Below, in pieces: positions 17,375 through 26,072 of a stretch of 64,000 nucleotides of DNA. The DNA lies in NCBI RefSeq assembly GCF_964253915.1, contig NZ_CAXUSG020000001.1, forward strand, positions 496,001-560,000, written 5' to 3'. Source of the DNA: Metarhizobium sp964253915 (GTDB lineage Bacteria > Pseudomonadota > Alphaproteobacteria > Rhizobiales > Rhizobiaceae). Position 1 is the stretch's first letter, and each line of letters starts with the position of its first letter. The notes below the pieces were generated by a model. It was not told the origin of the DNA. It saw nothing but the letters and a program-made list of their open reading frames with translations, and did not search any database. The position numbers and the translations under genes were made by a program.

Positions 17375-17777
17375 GAATTTCTCGATCTATTACAGCAGCG
17401 TCGGCTGCTTCAATGGTGGTGGCGGCGCGAACCCGGCCGACAACGGCAAGCATTTCCGACCGCAGCCGGCGACAAGCATCGGCCCATGTCCGTTCGACAT
17501 CGCCGGCATCAAGCAACTCACCGCGTGTAACCTGATTTTTGAGGGCCTGACCGTCGGCTTGCTCTTTTGCCAAGCGTGCACGTTCACGGTCGAGGTCGAG
17601 CTCAACCGACGCGCCGGCGGCTTTGCCGCTGGCATGGGCAAGCATGTTTTGAATGGTCGCAGCCGCATCGAAAAGGCCGCGATCCACTTTGACCGCGATC
17701 CCTTCCGATACCAGTTGCCCCAAACGGCGCGTCGAAATGCCCAAAAGGCCCGCTAACGCAGGGGGTTTCATGTGCAT
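17283..17777 (-). CDS. Phage terminase small subunit (Nu1-like)
   Basis: A 164-residue protein of the Nu1/gpNu1 type. It has an N-terminal winged-helix DNA-binding domain (PPALAGLLGISTRRLGQLVSEG) and a helical, Arg/Glu-rich oligomerisation region (ELDLDRERARLAKEQADG). It recognises the packaging site and loads the large subunit. ATG 17777 follows AAGGAATGAATAATT; ATG 17771 is also possible. As it chooses which DNA is packaged, it would be the specificity factor of element 1. Confidence 0.87.
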   Translation of the reverse strand: MHMKPPALAGLLGISTRRLGQLVSEGIAVKVDRGLFDAAATIQNMLAHASGKAAGASVELDLDRERARLAKEQADGQALKNQVTRGELLDAGDVERTWADACRRLRSEMLAVVGRVRAATTIEAADAAVIDREIRDALTALAGGEDDLGQGAKESAPATQAYPL

Positions 17778-17976
17778 AATTATTCATTCCTTTCGGAAGG
17801 AAACGCCATAGGAAAAATTTGCATCGAGGCAAAGCGGGCGGCTGCGGCTCCGCAGTAGGCTTGAGGCGGGGGAGGACCCAATGGAGGGGTGCCTCTTAAG
17901 CAAGACCGAACTATTGACGTGACACGCAGAAGCTGCATTGTCGGTCTTGCATATTACACTTCGACGGAGACATTTC

Positions 17977-18282
17977 ATGAGGATAACGTGGGTTGCGCTT
18001 CTCGGCGCGATGGTAGGATTGGCGGGCTGCGAGACGGCGGGCAATAACACTTCGACAGCACAAGCATCTTGTACTCAACTTGAGCAGGATTATGCGTCGG
18101 CTCAAAAACGGCTGAACACTGCAGTGCGAGCCGATCCGAAGTTGAGGAATGCAGATCTAATCGTATTGGCAGTCGAGTACGAAAAGAATCCGAAGCTAAA
18201 ACCATTGTTCGACGAAACCCGCATCACTGCGCGGCGACTACAAGAAAACGGATGCAGCGTTGAACGCGCGATGGCTCTCTAG
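17977..18282 (+). CDS. Small lipoprotein (accessory gene)
   Basis: A 101-residue protein with a lipoprotein signal peptide, MRITWVALLGAMVGLAGC, whose lipobox LAGC places the modified Cys at about residue 18. The rest is a helical, soluble domain with two further cysteines (ASCTQLEQDYASAQ and ENGCSVERAMAL) that may form a disulfide. It is on the opposite strand to the structural and terminase genes, as expected for a moron expressed in the integrated state. GGAGA precedes the ATG. Surface exclusion of phage is one possibility. Confidence 0.75.
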   Translation: MRITWVALLGAMVGLAGCETAGNNTSTAQASCTQLEQDYASAQKRLNTAVRADPKLRNADLIVLAVEYEKNPKLKPLFDETRITARRLQENGCSVERAMAL

Positions 18283-18470
18283 TCTTGCTCGGTGCTGCGC
18301 CTTCTTGGCGAGGGCGCAGCTGGTTTTGATTAAAAGCCCCCACCGATTGCCGCACCTGCCTCAATAGCGGCATTGGCCTTGTCACTCACCTGGTTCGCCA
18401 ATCTGCGCTGCTATAGCATCCACCGCCTGCGTCCATTCGCAGGCGGGGATGTTGTAGGAAGCTGTGAGCG

Positions 18471-19907
18471 TTAGGCAGCCTTGATATAGGCTTTTACGCC
18501 GCCGTTGCTGTCGATTTTGGGCAGGTAGAAATCAGATGCTGGTCGCTCTGCCCCATCGTAGATGGTGACATATGGCGTCAAATTGTGGGAAATTGCGATG
18601 TACCTACTGTCTGGAGAATACGACATCCCATTGGCTGTACCTGGAAGCGCATTGGCTGGATCAGCTATCTTTGTTGGCACGCCAGAAGTGAAATCATAAA
18701 AACTCACATAAGGAGTGGCGAAGGAAGAATGGCCGATCGCCAGAACTTTACCGTCAGGAGACCAAGCGGCACCAGATGCGGATGCTGCTGGAATTGCCGC
18801 TGGATCGGTCATTTTTACCGGAGTACCGGTGTTAAAGTCGTAGATTATGATCCACGGACTGGTATTCTGTGTAATCGCCAAATACCGGCTATTGGGAGAA
18901 AAGGTTGCGGCCCCAACCCCAGCACTGACAGATGCAGGCAGCGTTGCAGGATTGGTAATTTTGACCGGTGCACCTGTCGCCCAATCATAAATGGTGATGA
19001 AAGGAGACGTGCTGTGCGCAACAGCGAGATACCTGTTGTTCGGGGAGAAGCCAACGGCCGCGCCATTACCCGTAGGTAAGGTGCCAGGATTGGTGATTTT
19101 TACGGGTACGCCTGTCGCCCAATCATAGATCGTGATGAATGGAGACGTGCTGTGGGCTACAGCAAGATATCGACCACTAGCAGACCAAGCGCATCCAGAT
19201 CCATTTCCAGCAGGGAGGGTGGCAGGGTCTGCTATCTTTACTGGCGCTCCGCTACTAAAGTCATAGATCGTCACATAAGGCGATGTTGCGTGTGCGACAA
19301 CCAGATATCGGCCGTCGGGAGACCATGTGCAATCGGTTCCGGTACCGGCAGGCAGGGTGGCAGGATCAGTTATTTTGATCGGCACGCCAGAAGTGAAATC
19401 GTAGATTGTTACAAATGGGCTGGTTGAATGGGCAATCGCAATAAATTTCCCGTCAGGAGACCAGGCCGCACCATTTCCTTGTGCAGCATTAGGCAAAGTC
19501 GCCGGATCGGCGATCTTGACAGGAAGCCAAGGATATCGAACAGGCGAATTCTGGTGCCCCGTGATCGCATACAGGCCTGAGTAAGTGGATTGGCTGACCT
19601 TGCGGCCATCACAGAGAAGCCACGGCGAGCTAAGGATCGTGGTGGTGTAGAGAACATCACCGACGTTGAACCCACCAGCGGCATCCTGAAACGACGGTTC
19701 GGCCGATGGCCCGTTGCTGGTGTAGACCTGCCCTGTGGTACCCAGATTGGCGGCCGTGAGAACTGGCTTCGCAGCATTCACTGACGTTGCGAGATACAGT
19801 CGTTCTTCGTCGGTGGTATACTTCACCTCACCCGGAAGCAAACTGGACGAGCCGATAAGGGCGGTCAGCGCGGATTTCAACCCGCGAGGAAAGCGAATGG
19901 CACCCAT
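18471..19907 (-). CDS. Seven-bladed WD40-like beta-propeller structural protein
   Basis: A 478-residue protein. Residues 1-120 resemble phage fibre/tail attachment regions (LPGEVKYTTDEERLYLATS, DVLYTTTILSSPWLLCDG). Seven repeats of about 45 residues follow, of the form WSPDGKFIAIAHSTSPF then TIYDFTSGVP and ITDPATLP, typical of WD40-like propellers. The C terminus (DFYLPKIDSNGGVKAYIKA) is that of a virion surface protein. It is the last gene of the capsid operon, so a host-binding or capsid-surface protein is inferred. Its start overlaps the stop of the small upstream gene (TGATG). Confidence 0.75.
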   Translation of the reverse strand: MGAIRFPRGLKSALTALIGSSSLLPGEVKYTTDEERLYLATSVNAAKPVLTAANLGTTGQVYTSNGPSAEPSFQDAAGGFNVGDVLYTTTILSSPWLLCDGRKVSQSTYSGLYAITGHQNSPVRYPWLPVKIADPATLPNAAQGNGAAWSPDGKFIAIAHSTSPFVTIYDFTSGVPIKITDPATLPAGTGTDCTWSPDGRYLVVAHATSPYVTIYDFSSGAPVKIADPATLPAGNGSGCAWSASGRYLAVAHSTSPFITIYDWATGVPVKITNPGTLPTGNGAAVGFSPNNRYLAVAHSTSPFITIYDWATGAPVKITNPATLPASVSAGVGAATFSPNSRYLAITQNTSPWIIIYDFNTGTPVKMTDPAAIPAASASGAAWSPDGKVLAIGHSSFATPYVSFYDFTSGVPTKIADPANALPGTANGMSYSPDSRYIAISHNLTPYVTIYDGAERPASDFYLPKIDSNGGVKAYIKAA

Positions 19908-20062
19908 CAGTACGTGCCCCCGTCGATGCGAGCATCATGGATTGTGCCGTCCTCGGCGGCGGGCGCCTGGTCACCCGACTGAGGCGGATTGGTTTCCGTA
20001 ATGACGGTGGATTGGATTTCATCGTCGCTTTCGGCGGGCGGGGAGTTTTTATCGGTGGCCAC
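19907..20062 (-). CDS. Small acidic structural-operon protein
   Basis: A 51-residue ORF starting at GTG 20062 (MATDKNSPPAESDDEIQS...). AAGGAGAG lies 6 bases upstream and the stop overlaps the propeller ATG. The protein is acidic and disordered-looking (rich in Asp, Glu, Pro, Ser, Thr), ending HDARIDGGTY. That ending is common before fibre genes in rhizobial phages. It is probably a real small gene, perhaps a connector or fibre adaptor; the function is not established. Confidence 0.65.
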   Translation of the reverse strand: MATDKNSPPAESDDEIQSTVITETNPPQSGDQAPAAEDGTIHDARIDGGTY

Positions 20063-20131
20063 TCAGGCTCTCCTTATAGGCAAAGAAAAAGCCGCGCGGC
20101 GGGCGCCGGCGGCTGGGGGTGGATGGCGGGG

Positions 20132-20494
20132 CTACGCCTCGCCGAGCTCCAGAATGATGATGCCCGAGTGCCTGTCGTTAACTTTCGACACTTCGTACCA
20201 CGGCATGCCGGGCCGTTCGGTGGCGCGCACCCGGTCTTGGGCACGAATGATCAGGCCGGGGTATTTCGCCCGCTCGATCACCAAGTAGTGCCGAGAAGCC
20301 GCCACGCTGGTCAACATTCCGCCGCCCAGCGTGAGCGCGCCGTCCAGCCCAGGATGATGCAGAATCGCCTTGATATCCCTCGGCGGCCTGACTGGATCGA
20401 CGACACCGTTCTTGAGGAACGACAGGCGAACCGCTTCCTGCCAGGTGGCGAAGACGGCCGTGTCGACGGCCGCCTCGAGCGTTTGCCAGTCCAC
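20132..20494 (-). CDS. Phage head-tail joining/adaptor protein
   Basis: A 120-residue protein with the head-tail joining pattern VDWQTLEAAVDTAVF, then QEAVRLSFLKNG and a terminal beta segment (RHYLVIERAKYPGLIIRAQD). GTG 20494 is chosen because it follows the DUF2190 stop by one base; an ORF continuing to 20539 would overlap that gene. The family completes the capsid portal vertex, on which a tail would dock. Its presence without tail genes suggests capsids able to accept another phage's tails. Confidence 0.72.
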   Translation of the reverse strand: MDWQTLEAAVDTAVFATWQEAVRLSFLKNGVVDPVRPPRDIKAILHHPGLDGALTLGGGMLTSVAASRHYLVIERAKYPGLIIRAQDRVRATERPGMPWYEVSKVNDRHSGIIILELGEA

Positions 20495-20495
20495 G

Positions 20496-20867
20496 TCAAG
20501 CGTCGCCGGCGGCCATCTGTGCAGCAGACGGCAGGCCAAACACGCCGTTCAACCGAACCGTGCCGGTGGCGCTCGGATTGGCGGCCACGGCGAGGTTTAC
20601 GCCGATCGGCGGGTTCGTCGACGCCGTGGTGGTTGCCAGGCCGGTCGATGCGTCGCGGTAGATCGTCAGGCCGGCAGAGGACCAGGCTTGATTGCTGGTC
20701 TTCTTGAGCTCAAATGTCCCGGTGGTCTTAAGGGCCACCGTCTTGCCAGAAAGCGCGGACGAGACTGCGATGCCGATCAGACCACCCACCGCCACGATGT
20801 CGCCGGAGGCAACGTCTGCGGGCGCGGTAACTTCGACAATATCGGATTCAGCGATGAAGTTTTTCAC
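20496..20867 (-). CDS. DUF2190 capsid-associated protein
   Basis: A 123-residue beta-rich protein (KNFIAESDIVEVTAPADVAS, GLIGIAVSSALSGKTVALKT) matching DUF2190. That family is encoded next to major capsid proteins and is often a capsid decoration or stabilisation protein. GTG 20867 starts it and overlaps the gpW stop by four bases. Role inferred from family context. Confidence 0.75.
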   Translation of the reverse strand: MKNFIAESDIVEVTAPADVASGDIVAVGGLIGIAVSSALSGKTVALKTTGTFELKKTSNQAWSSAGLTIYRDASTGLATTTASTNPPIGVNLAVAANPSATGTVRLNGVFGLPSAAQMAAGDA

Positions 20868-21085
20868 GATTCAAAACCTGTCTTGAATGAGGGGAGGAAT
20901 GTCGTGACGCGGGTGCCATTCATGGCCGCCACGTCCCTGTCGATAGCGGCTATGGCCGCAATGATTTCGGCCATTGAGCGATAAACAACCCGTCGGCGCG
21001 TGCCCCCTGAGGCGAACTCGACTTCAAGTTCCCCCGAGGAACGGGCGGCCACAAGGGCCGCCCGCTGAGCGATGAGATCTTCCAT
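20864..21085 (-). CDS. gpW-like head-tail joining protein
   Basis: A 73-residue protein with the gpW pattern: an N-terminal helix (EDLIAQRAALVAARSSGELE), a short beta hairpin around GTRRRVVYRSMAEI, then a second helix. In lambda, gpW stops DNA leaking from the filled head and prepares tail attachment. Its ATG overlaps the stop of the capsid gene (TAATG), a translationally coupled arrangement. Confidence 0.8.
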   Translation of the reverse strand: MEDLIAQRAALVAARSSGELEVEFASGGTRRRVVYRSMAEIIAAIAAIDRDVAAMNGTRVTTFLPSFKTGFES

Positions 21086-22845
21086 TACGTGCCTGCGTTC
21101 CGGTACGCACCAAGATGGTCGATGGCGCCAACAGCAAAATCAAGAGTTGCGGCAATCTTGGCGCTCTGCGTATCGAAATCTCGTTCGGCACGGACCTGCG
21201 GTCCCTCGCTTCCCGCGACGTGTCCCCAGACCACAACCGGGGCAGTGGCCGGCGACGCGAAAATGTACCAAGCGTTGTCGGTAATGTTGGCGTCGACAAT
21301 GAGCTCGGCGAAGCCGGACCAAACGTTCACGTCCGCGCTCTTCGTCGGGCTGACAGCGGCGAGAAGCTGACGGGCGGCGACCTCATTGGCCGGGCCGCAC
21401 AGCAACATTGCCGGCTGGAGATTCAACTGCAGACCGTCCAGGCTCTTCTGCGCGCGGAGTGCCTTGACGGCCAGGCCGACATTGGCAGCGTCGATCGCCG
21501 TGCCGGACGCGGCGAGGTTGCCGTGACCGGATGCGAAAAGGGCGATGCCATCGGGCAGATTGGCGTTCGCGGCGAGCACAGCATAAGCAAGGGTGTTCTC
21601 ATCCGACGCGGCACGGATCGCAAAACCGGAGGAGAAGTCGGCCAGCGCGGACAAATTGTCTTGCATCAGCGCGCGGCGGCCGATGGCGATGCCGGACGTA
21701 TATTCCTTGGCGCTGACGGAAGCTGATTTTTCCGACACGGTCCCATATTTTACGCCCGCACCTTCGACGATTTCCTTGAAGCCCGGCACGTCGCCGATGC
21801 GCAGAAAATGGTGCGCGGACCAGTCTGCAATAGGCTTTCGGGCGGCCCATTTCCGGTACGTCGGTGCCGCGAGGGCGTACTGGCCGAGAAGGCTCTTGTT
21901 CACAGCGTCGGCCAGCAACAGGGGGAAATCGCTCGTCGAATGGGCGCCGACTGCGCGCATCAGGAGGCCATCCTGGTCGCGGAGATTAACGCGTTCGCCG
22001 CGTGCAACGGCGAGATCGCCGACCATGTCGAGGATACGGTGCGAGCGGAATTCGGTGGCGCGGCCCTCAAGCTTGACGGCGTTCGGTGCCAGGCGATGTG
22101 CCAATGCGTCAGCCATGGCCGAACGGATCTCGACAGGGTCGTAGTGGTCTGTGCCGATTGAGATAGTGCGGACGCTCGACGTGGTCGACGTGCGGACCTG
22201 CATCGCCGCGAACGCATCCTGTCGGACGGCGTCCAGGTTCACGTCGTCAGCATCGACGTGCTTGTCGACCCAGGCTGCGTCAAGGCCAGCCGTCTTCGCA
22301 ATGCTGCGCACTTCGGCGTTAATCTGGGCGCGCGTAAGGGTGGCCGGAGCCAGAGTGGTGGATTCAGTCATGGGGAGTTCCCTAATTTTTGAGGCTGGGT
22401 CGGCGGGCAGCGAGACCAGACTGGCCTCGTAAATTCGCCAGTTTTTCGCGGTGAGCGTTCGTTTCCCCGCGGGTTTACTCTCGGCCCATTTTTCGACCTT
22501 GTAGCCGATGGAGCCTGAGAATGAACGGCCGTCCGAAAGTTCGGCCGCAATGCGCTTGGCTTTTTCCGCGTGCTTGGATAGCCGCACAGTCCCGACAATC
22601 TGGTCACCTTCGCGCCTGATGTTCGTCACATCTCCGAGGACGTTGTCGAGGTCGCTTCGGTGATCAGCCAATAGCGGGATGGATTCCGGCCAGGCCGCGC
22701 CGGCGAGATCCAGAACTTCGTCGAACCCGCCTCGCTCTACGGCTGCGCCAGAAGACAGGACCAAGTCGAAGGTGAGGGTTTCGGCATTCCAACTAGACGC
22801 GCGTAAGGGTGCGGCCCGCGTAAGCGGCCCGTTGGTATCGGTCAT
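21085..22845 (-). CDS. Prohead protease-major capsid protein fusion
   Basis: A 586-residue fusion. Residues 1-160 are an HK97-type prohead protease with catalytic-type His62 (LLADHRSDLDNVLG) and a Ser-rich strand (GRSFSGSIGYK). The rest is a Mu-like major head subunit (TYRKWAARKPIADWSAHHFL, EYTSGIAIGRRALMQDNL, and the ending LDFAVGAIDHLGAYRN). The protease would cut itself off and mature the shell. It is the key evidence that element 1 builds its own capsid. No internal frameshift is seen. Confidence 0.9.
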   Translation of the reverse strand: MTDTNGPLTRAAPLRASSWNAETLTFDLVLSSGAAVERGGFDEVLDLAGAAWPESIPLLADHRSDLDNVLGDVTNIRREGDQIVGTVRLSKHAEKAKRIAAELSDGRSFSGSIGYKVEKWAESKPAGKRTLTAKNWRIYEASLVSLPADPASKIRELPMTESTTLAPATLTRAQINAEVRSIAKTAGLDAAWVDKHVDADDVNLDAVRQDAFAAMQVRTSTTSSVRTISIGTDHYDPVEIRSAMADALAHRLAPNAVKLEGRATEFRSHRILDMVGDLAVARGERVNLRDQDGLLMRAVGAHSTSDFPLLLADAVNKSLLGQYALAAPTYRKWAARKPIADWSAHHFLRIGDVPGFKEIVEGAGVKYGTVSEKSASVSAKEYTSGIAIGRRALMQDNLSALADFSSGFAIRAASDENTLAYAVLAANANLPDGIALFASGHGNLAASGTAIDAANVGLAVKALRAQKSLDGLQLNLQPAMLLCGPANEVAARQLLAAVSPTKSADVNVWSGFAELIVDANITDNAWYIFASPATAPVVVWGHVAGSEGPQVRAERDFDTQSAKIAATLDFAVGAIDHLGAYRNAGT

Positions 22846-22859
22846 GATTTGCTCCGTTG

Positions 22860-24242
22860 TTAAGCGGCCTGCTCGACCGGTTCGTTATCGTTGACGGGTT
22901 TTGGCGTGGTGCTGAAGTTCAGCCCTAGTTCCGCAGCGCGCTTATTGTCTGCAGCTAGTTCCGCATCCACCTGCTCGATGTCTTCGCCGCGAGCGGCAAG
23001 CAGGGCGCGCCGTGTGGTGAGGCCGGCCGCTAGTTCCATGTTGTCGGCCGTCACATCCTTGACCGGTTCAAGGCTCGGCCACCGCGGGCAGGTATGCTTC
23101 ACAGGGAAGGACTCTGTTACTGTGGTGCCGATGCTTCCGGACAACACTTCAATGGTCGCCCAACGCCGCCAGACTGGAACGCAGACCTGGGGGATGAATG
23201 TCGACCACTGCACTTGTTCGACGCGAGCCTTGAAAGCCGTAGTCGCCTGTTTCAGGCTCGAGTAATTCGCACGGGTGACATCGCCGAAAGCGTGCGCGGG
23301 CAATCCCAAACCTGTAGCCACATCGCGTTCGCAGGTGACCGCAAAGTCAACGACTTCCGCGCCGATCTTGGCCGGTTCGGAAAACCTGATGTCTTGCCCC
23401 GGATCAAGAAACTTTATGGCGCCGGGCTCAAGCCCCCCCACGAGATTAGTCCCCTGTTGCGTCCCGTCAAATGGCGCGCCTGAGCCGTCTGTCGTAACGA
23501 CGAACCCCGCCAACATCGCCGCCACGCGTTGGCGCATGATCTGCGCATCACGCCATCCGTCGAGATCGGCGAGCCGTACCAGCACGGGTGCGAACCAGGA
23601 GAGCCCGCGGACCTGTCCCGGCCAGTCTTGCCTGTAAAGGTGCAGGACGTCCTCCGCCGGGATACGCTTGCGTTCCCGTGTCAGGGCCGTCTCTGTGCCG
23701 ATGGCATGCGAAAAGATGTGATAGGCGACGCGCTGCCCGTCAGCATTGAATTCGACCCCCTGCACAATCCTTACGCCGTTGGCTAGGGTTGCGCTATAGG
23801 AAGCGTCAAGTTGCTCCGGATCCAGAATTCGAATGCGCAAGCCTGCTTTCGTGCTGAGCATAAGGGCGAGGCCTTCACCGGCCGTCACCATGCTGCGGAA
23901 GAGCGCAGTCTGAAGCCCAAACCAGTCGGTGCGGCCTTCGTCGTCGGCCTCGTCCGTCCATGCCGTGAAGCGACTATTAAGTGCCTCCCGCACCGGCTTG
24001 TCGGGATGTTGGCTCGACGCCTTGATACCAGCACCTATCGCTTGCGCGGCCCAGGCTTGAACCGCGCCCTGCGCCATTGGATTGTTTCCGACGGCGAACC
24101 GCGCCCGCGCCGCTATCGGCCCTCGAGCCGTGTAGGCCGAGATTAGCGGTGCAGGCATCGTTTGCATGCTGGCACCACGCCGACCACCGCCAGCGGCAAG
24201 GTAGGAGCGGGAGGAAAGCCAATCGCGAAGACGTTTAAGCAT
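22860..24242 (-). CDS. Phage portal protein (lambda gpB type)
   Basis: A 460-residue portal of the lambda family. Diagnostic segments are an N-terminal NNPMAQGAVQAWAAQAIG-like helix, LDPEQLDASYSATLANG, DVLHLYRQDWPGQVRG, and the C-terminal YSSLKQATTAFKARVEQ with WSTFIPQVCVPVWRRW. Portals form the dodecameric DNA entry ring and nucleate head assembly. The start overlaps the preceding small gene by 8 bases, and the capsid gene follows 14 bases downstream. Confidence 0.92.
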   Translation of the reverse strand: MLKRLRDWLSSRSYLAAGGGRRGASMQTMPAPLISAYTARGPIAARARFAVGNNPMAQGAVQAWAAQAIGAGIKASSQHPDKPVREALNSRFTAWTDEADDEGRTDWFGLQTALFRSMVTAGEGLALMLSTKAGLRIRILDPEQLDASYSATLANGVRIVQGVEFNADGQRVAYHIFSHAIGTETALTRERKRIPAEDVLHLYRQDWPGQVRGLSWFAPVLVRLADLDGWRDAQIMRQRVAAMLAGFVVTTDGSGAPFDGTQQGTNLVGGLEPGAIKFLDPGQDIRFSEPAKIGAEVVDFAVTCERDVATGLGLPAHAFGDVTRANYSSLKQATTAFKARVEQVQWSTFIPQVCVPVWRRWATIEVLSGSIGTTVTESFPVKHTCPRWPSLEPVKDVTADNMELAAGLTTRRALLAARGEDIEQVDAELAADNKRAAELGLNFSTTPKPVNDNEPVEQAA

Positions 24243-24636
24243 GCTCGACTCCTTCGATGTAACCTGCGACTACGTCGTCGAATATTCGAAGCGCATCTAC
24301 TTGGACCCATGCCCGCTCATCGGCGGACAGCTGGACAAACGGACCCGGCGGAGCTCTTGGCTTGCCGTCCTCATCGAATGTGAAGTGGAAGACGGCTTTG
24401 ATCTGCGGCATTCCGATTGGGACGCCAAGCTTGCTGAGCGCCGCCAAGATCAGAAGCGCGTAAAGATCCGCAGGGCGGAAAGACCAGTACCGGCGGCGTT
24501 GGTCTCCAAACTTGAAACCCATGGCACGGGCCAAGCGCTGCCAGGCGAAAAACGTATCATAGGCGACGTCGGCAATCCTTGCGGAGGCCGCAGCGTCGAA
24601 AGTGGGCTGAGCCCAGTAATCCGGAAGAGTACGCAT
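24235..24636 (-). CDS. Hypothetical first gene of the capsid operon
   Basis: A 133-residue protein (MRTLPDYWAQPTFDAAASAR...) with a central region (RYWSFRPADLYALLILAALS) compatible with a winged-helix DNA-binding fold. ATG 24636 follows GAGGTCGCG; a longer frame runs into the upstream terminator. It overlaps the portal start. It could be a regulator of late genes or a capsid accessory factor; I cannot tell which. Confidence 0.65.
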   Translation of the reverse strand: MRTLPDYWAQPTFDAAASARIADVAYDTFFAWQRLARAMGFKFGDQRRRYWSFRPADLYALLILAALSKLGVPIGMPQIKAVFHFTFDEDGKPRAPPGPFVQLSADERAWVQVDALRIFDDVVAGYIEGVEHA

Positions 24637-24685
24637 CGCGACCTCGTTTTTAAAGTTTGCCCCGATCAAGAGGCTCGATAGGAAC

Positions 24686-24711
24686 AAAAAAAGCCCGCCC
24701 CAAGCGGGGCG
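24686..24711 (-). terminator. Intrinsic terminator immediately upstream of the capsid operon
   Basis: On the minus strand CGCCCC, a 4-base loop, GGGGCG, then a 7-T tract. It lies only about 50 bases before the first capsid-operon ATG and would stop read-through from the replication genes unless overridden. Confidence 0.85.
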
Positions 24712-24819
24712 AGCGGTGGAAATCCGCAATTTTTTGCGGAATGAAACTTTGCCGGTGCAGCAGCCGAAGCGCGCACGCGGCAGCGACCAGCGGGAGAAGC
24801 GACCGCCGATTGGGAATAG

Positions 24820-24841
24820 AAAAAGCCCGCGCGGGGCGGGC
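24820..24841 (-). terminator. Second intrinsic terminator before the capsid operon
   Basis: On the minus strand GCCCGC, a short loop, GCGGGC, then a 5-T tract, located after the stop of the 24902-25963 gene. It resembles the terminator at 24686 in sequence and orientation. Confidence 0.8.
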
Positions 24842-24901
24842 CGAAGGTGGGGAGAGCTACTTCCCTATCTTATACGCGCCCAGCGCGGCGGATTTGGCAC
24901 A

Positions 24902-25963
24902 TCATGCCGCATCTTTTTTCGGAATGTTATTTTGGTTAGCAGCGACGAGGGCTTTTCCAGCCTCGAGCAGTGCCCGCTTTCCAGCCCGATCTGCATATCC
25001 GCCGCGATATCCAAGCTTTATGCCGATCGAGGCAAGCGTGCCTCTGTTAGCAACCTCCTCGACGACCTGCGCAGATACGCCTGAAAGCGGCTCCGCCGGC
25101 TCCCAATTTCCTATCGTGCCATGAGATGCAGTCTGGCAGCGGCCGGACATGCCGCCGATGAATCGAGCATTCTTGGCAATGCCGTCTGGCAGCTTCTTGG
25201 CCGGGAACGGCAACTGGTCAAATGGAACGCCGCCGTCAATGCCAAATTCGCTGAGGATAGAGCGGGCTTCCTGCGTGCCAGCCTGCGGGTCGAACATGGG
25301 CGCGAGCGCTGGTTCACCCGATAGCGGCCTCTGCAATCCAGTTGCCGCGAGGGGCGATGCTACCGCGCCAGGCAAAGCCAGATATCCGGCCGGGTCGCCC
25401 CGGTGCGGGCGTTTGCCGCCGCGAGGCTTGGTCGCCTTCAAGGCGGGCATCTCGACCTTTCCCGCGTCGTCCATGTAGCTAAGAAGCATGCCGCCTTCGA
25501 ACCCACGTCGAGCGTTGGGCCGGGTGAAAAATGTCAGGCCCTTCAGCGCGACCATATGTCTGCCGGCGAGCGCGGGCTTGTCCGGGAACACATAGTTCCA
25601 AGGCTCGCCGATCCATGTCGTCTTGCCGCGCCGCTTTCGCCGGACGCCGCACCATGGCCAGGCAATGCCGCCCGCGCTCCGCAACATCTCGTGGATGTCC
25701 GACTTCACCTCGTGAAGCATTTCCGGCCAAATCTCGTCGGGGCCGTCCTGCGCAGTCTCGCTCATGGTCTCGCCCGTGAACTCGGTGTCCGGGGCATCGT
25801 GCGTTTCTGCATCGTCTGCATTCCGCTCCCGAGGATCGTGTCCGTTCGTCTGCGGCTCGATGCCATAAGTGTAGTATTCATCGCGCAGCCGATGGAAGAC
25901 GGCGAGCGCAGCCTCAGGGTCGTGCTTGATCAGCCACGACAGTGCCGGGTGTGTATAGGTCAT
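24902..25963 (-). CDS. Large hypothetical protein of element 1
   Basis: A 353-residue protein. Residues 1-75 are acidic. A middle domain (WPWCGVRRKRRGKTTWIGEPW and KGLTFFTRPNARRGFEGG) is basic and aromatic-rich, and the C-terminal 60 residues are helical and Lys-rich. No known catalytic motif is recognised. It stands at the end of the replication block, before two tandem terminators. A DNA-binding role is possible from the basic segment but unproven. Confidence 0.65.
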   Translation of the reverse strand: MTYTHPALSWLIKHDPEAALAVFHRLRDEYYTYGIEPQTNGHDPRERNADDAETHDAPDTEFTGETMSETAQDGPDEIWPEMLHEVKSDIHEMLRSAGGIAWPWCGVRRKRRGKTTWIGEPWNYVFPDKPALAGRHMVALKGLTFFTRPNARRGFEGGMLLSYMDDAGKVEMPALKATKPRGGKRPHRGDPAGYLALPGAVASPLAATGLQRPLSGEPALAPMFDPQAGTQEARSILSEFGIDGGVPFDQLPFPAKKLPDGIAKNARFIGGMSGRCQTASHGTIGNWEPAEPLSGVSAQVVEEVANRGTLASIGIKLGYRGGYADRAGKRALLEAGKALVAANQNNIPKKDAA

Positions 25964-26072
25964 GTAGCTCTCTGAAGGTGGATTGCGGTGCCGGTTCCCG
26001 GTCTTCCGCTTAGTGCGTGAAGGCGGTGTTGAATGCCGCCATTTTGCTGACTAGCACATGATTGTGATTTAA

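Noticed and set aside
18320..18420. Minus-strand end of a phage-like protein (VSDKANAAIEAGAAIGGGF)
   Set aside because: Only about 20 residues, with a stop just upstream and no ribosome site; may be a remnant but cannot be supported as a gene.
18590..19560. Regular near-repeats of about 140 bases, at first suggestive of a repeat array
   Set aside because: They are the coding units of the propeller blades, keep the reading frame and lack short identical repeats with variable spacers, so this is not a CRISPR array.
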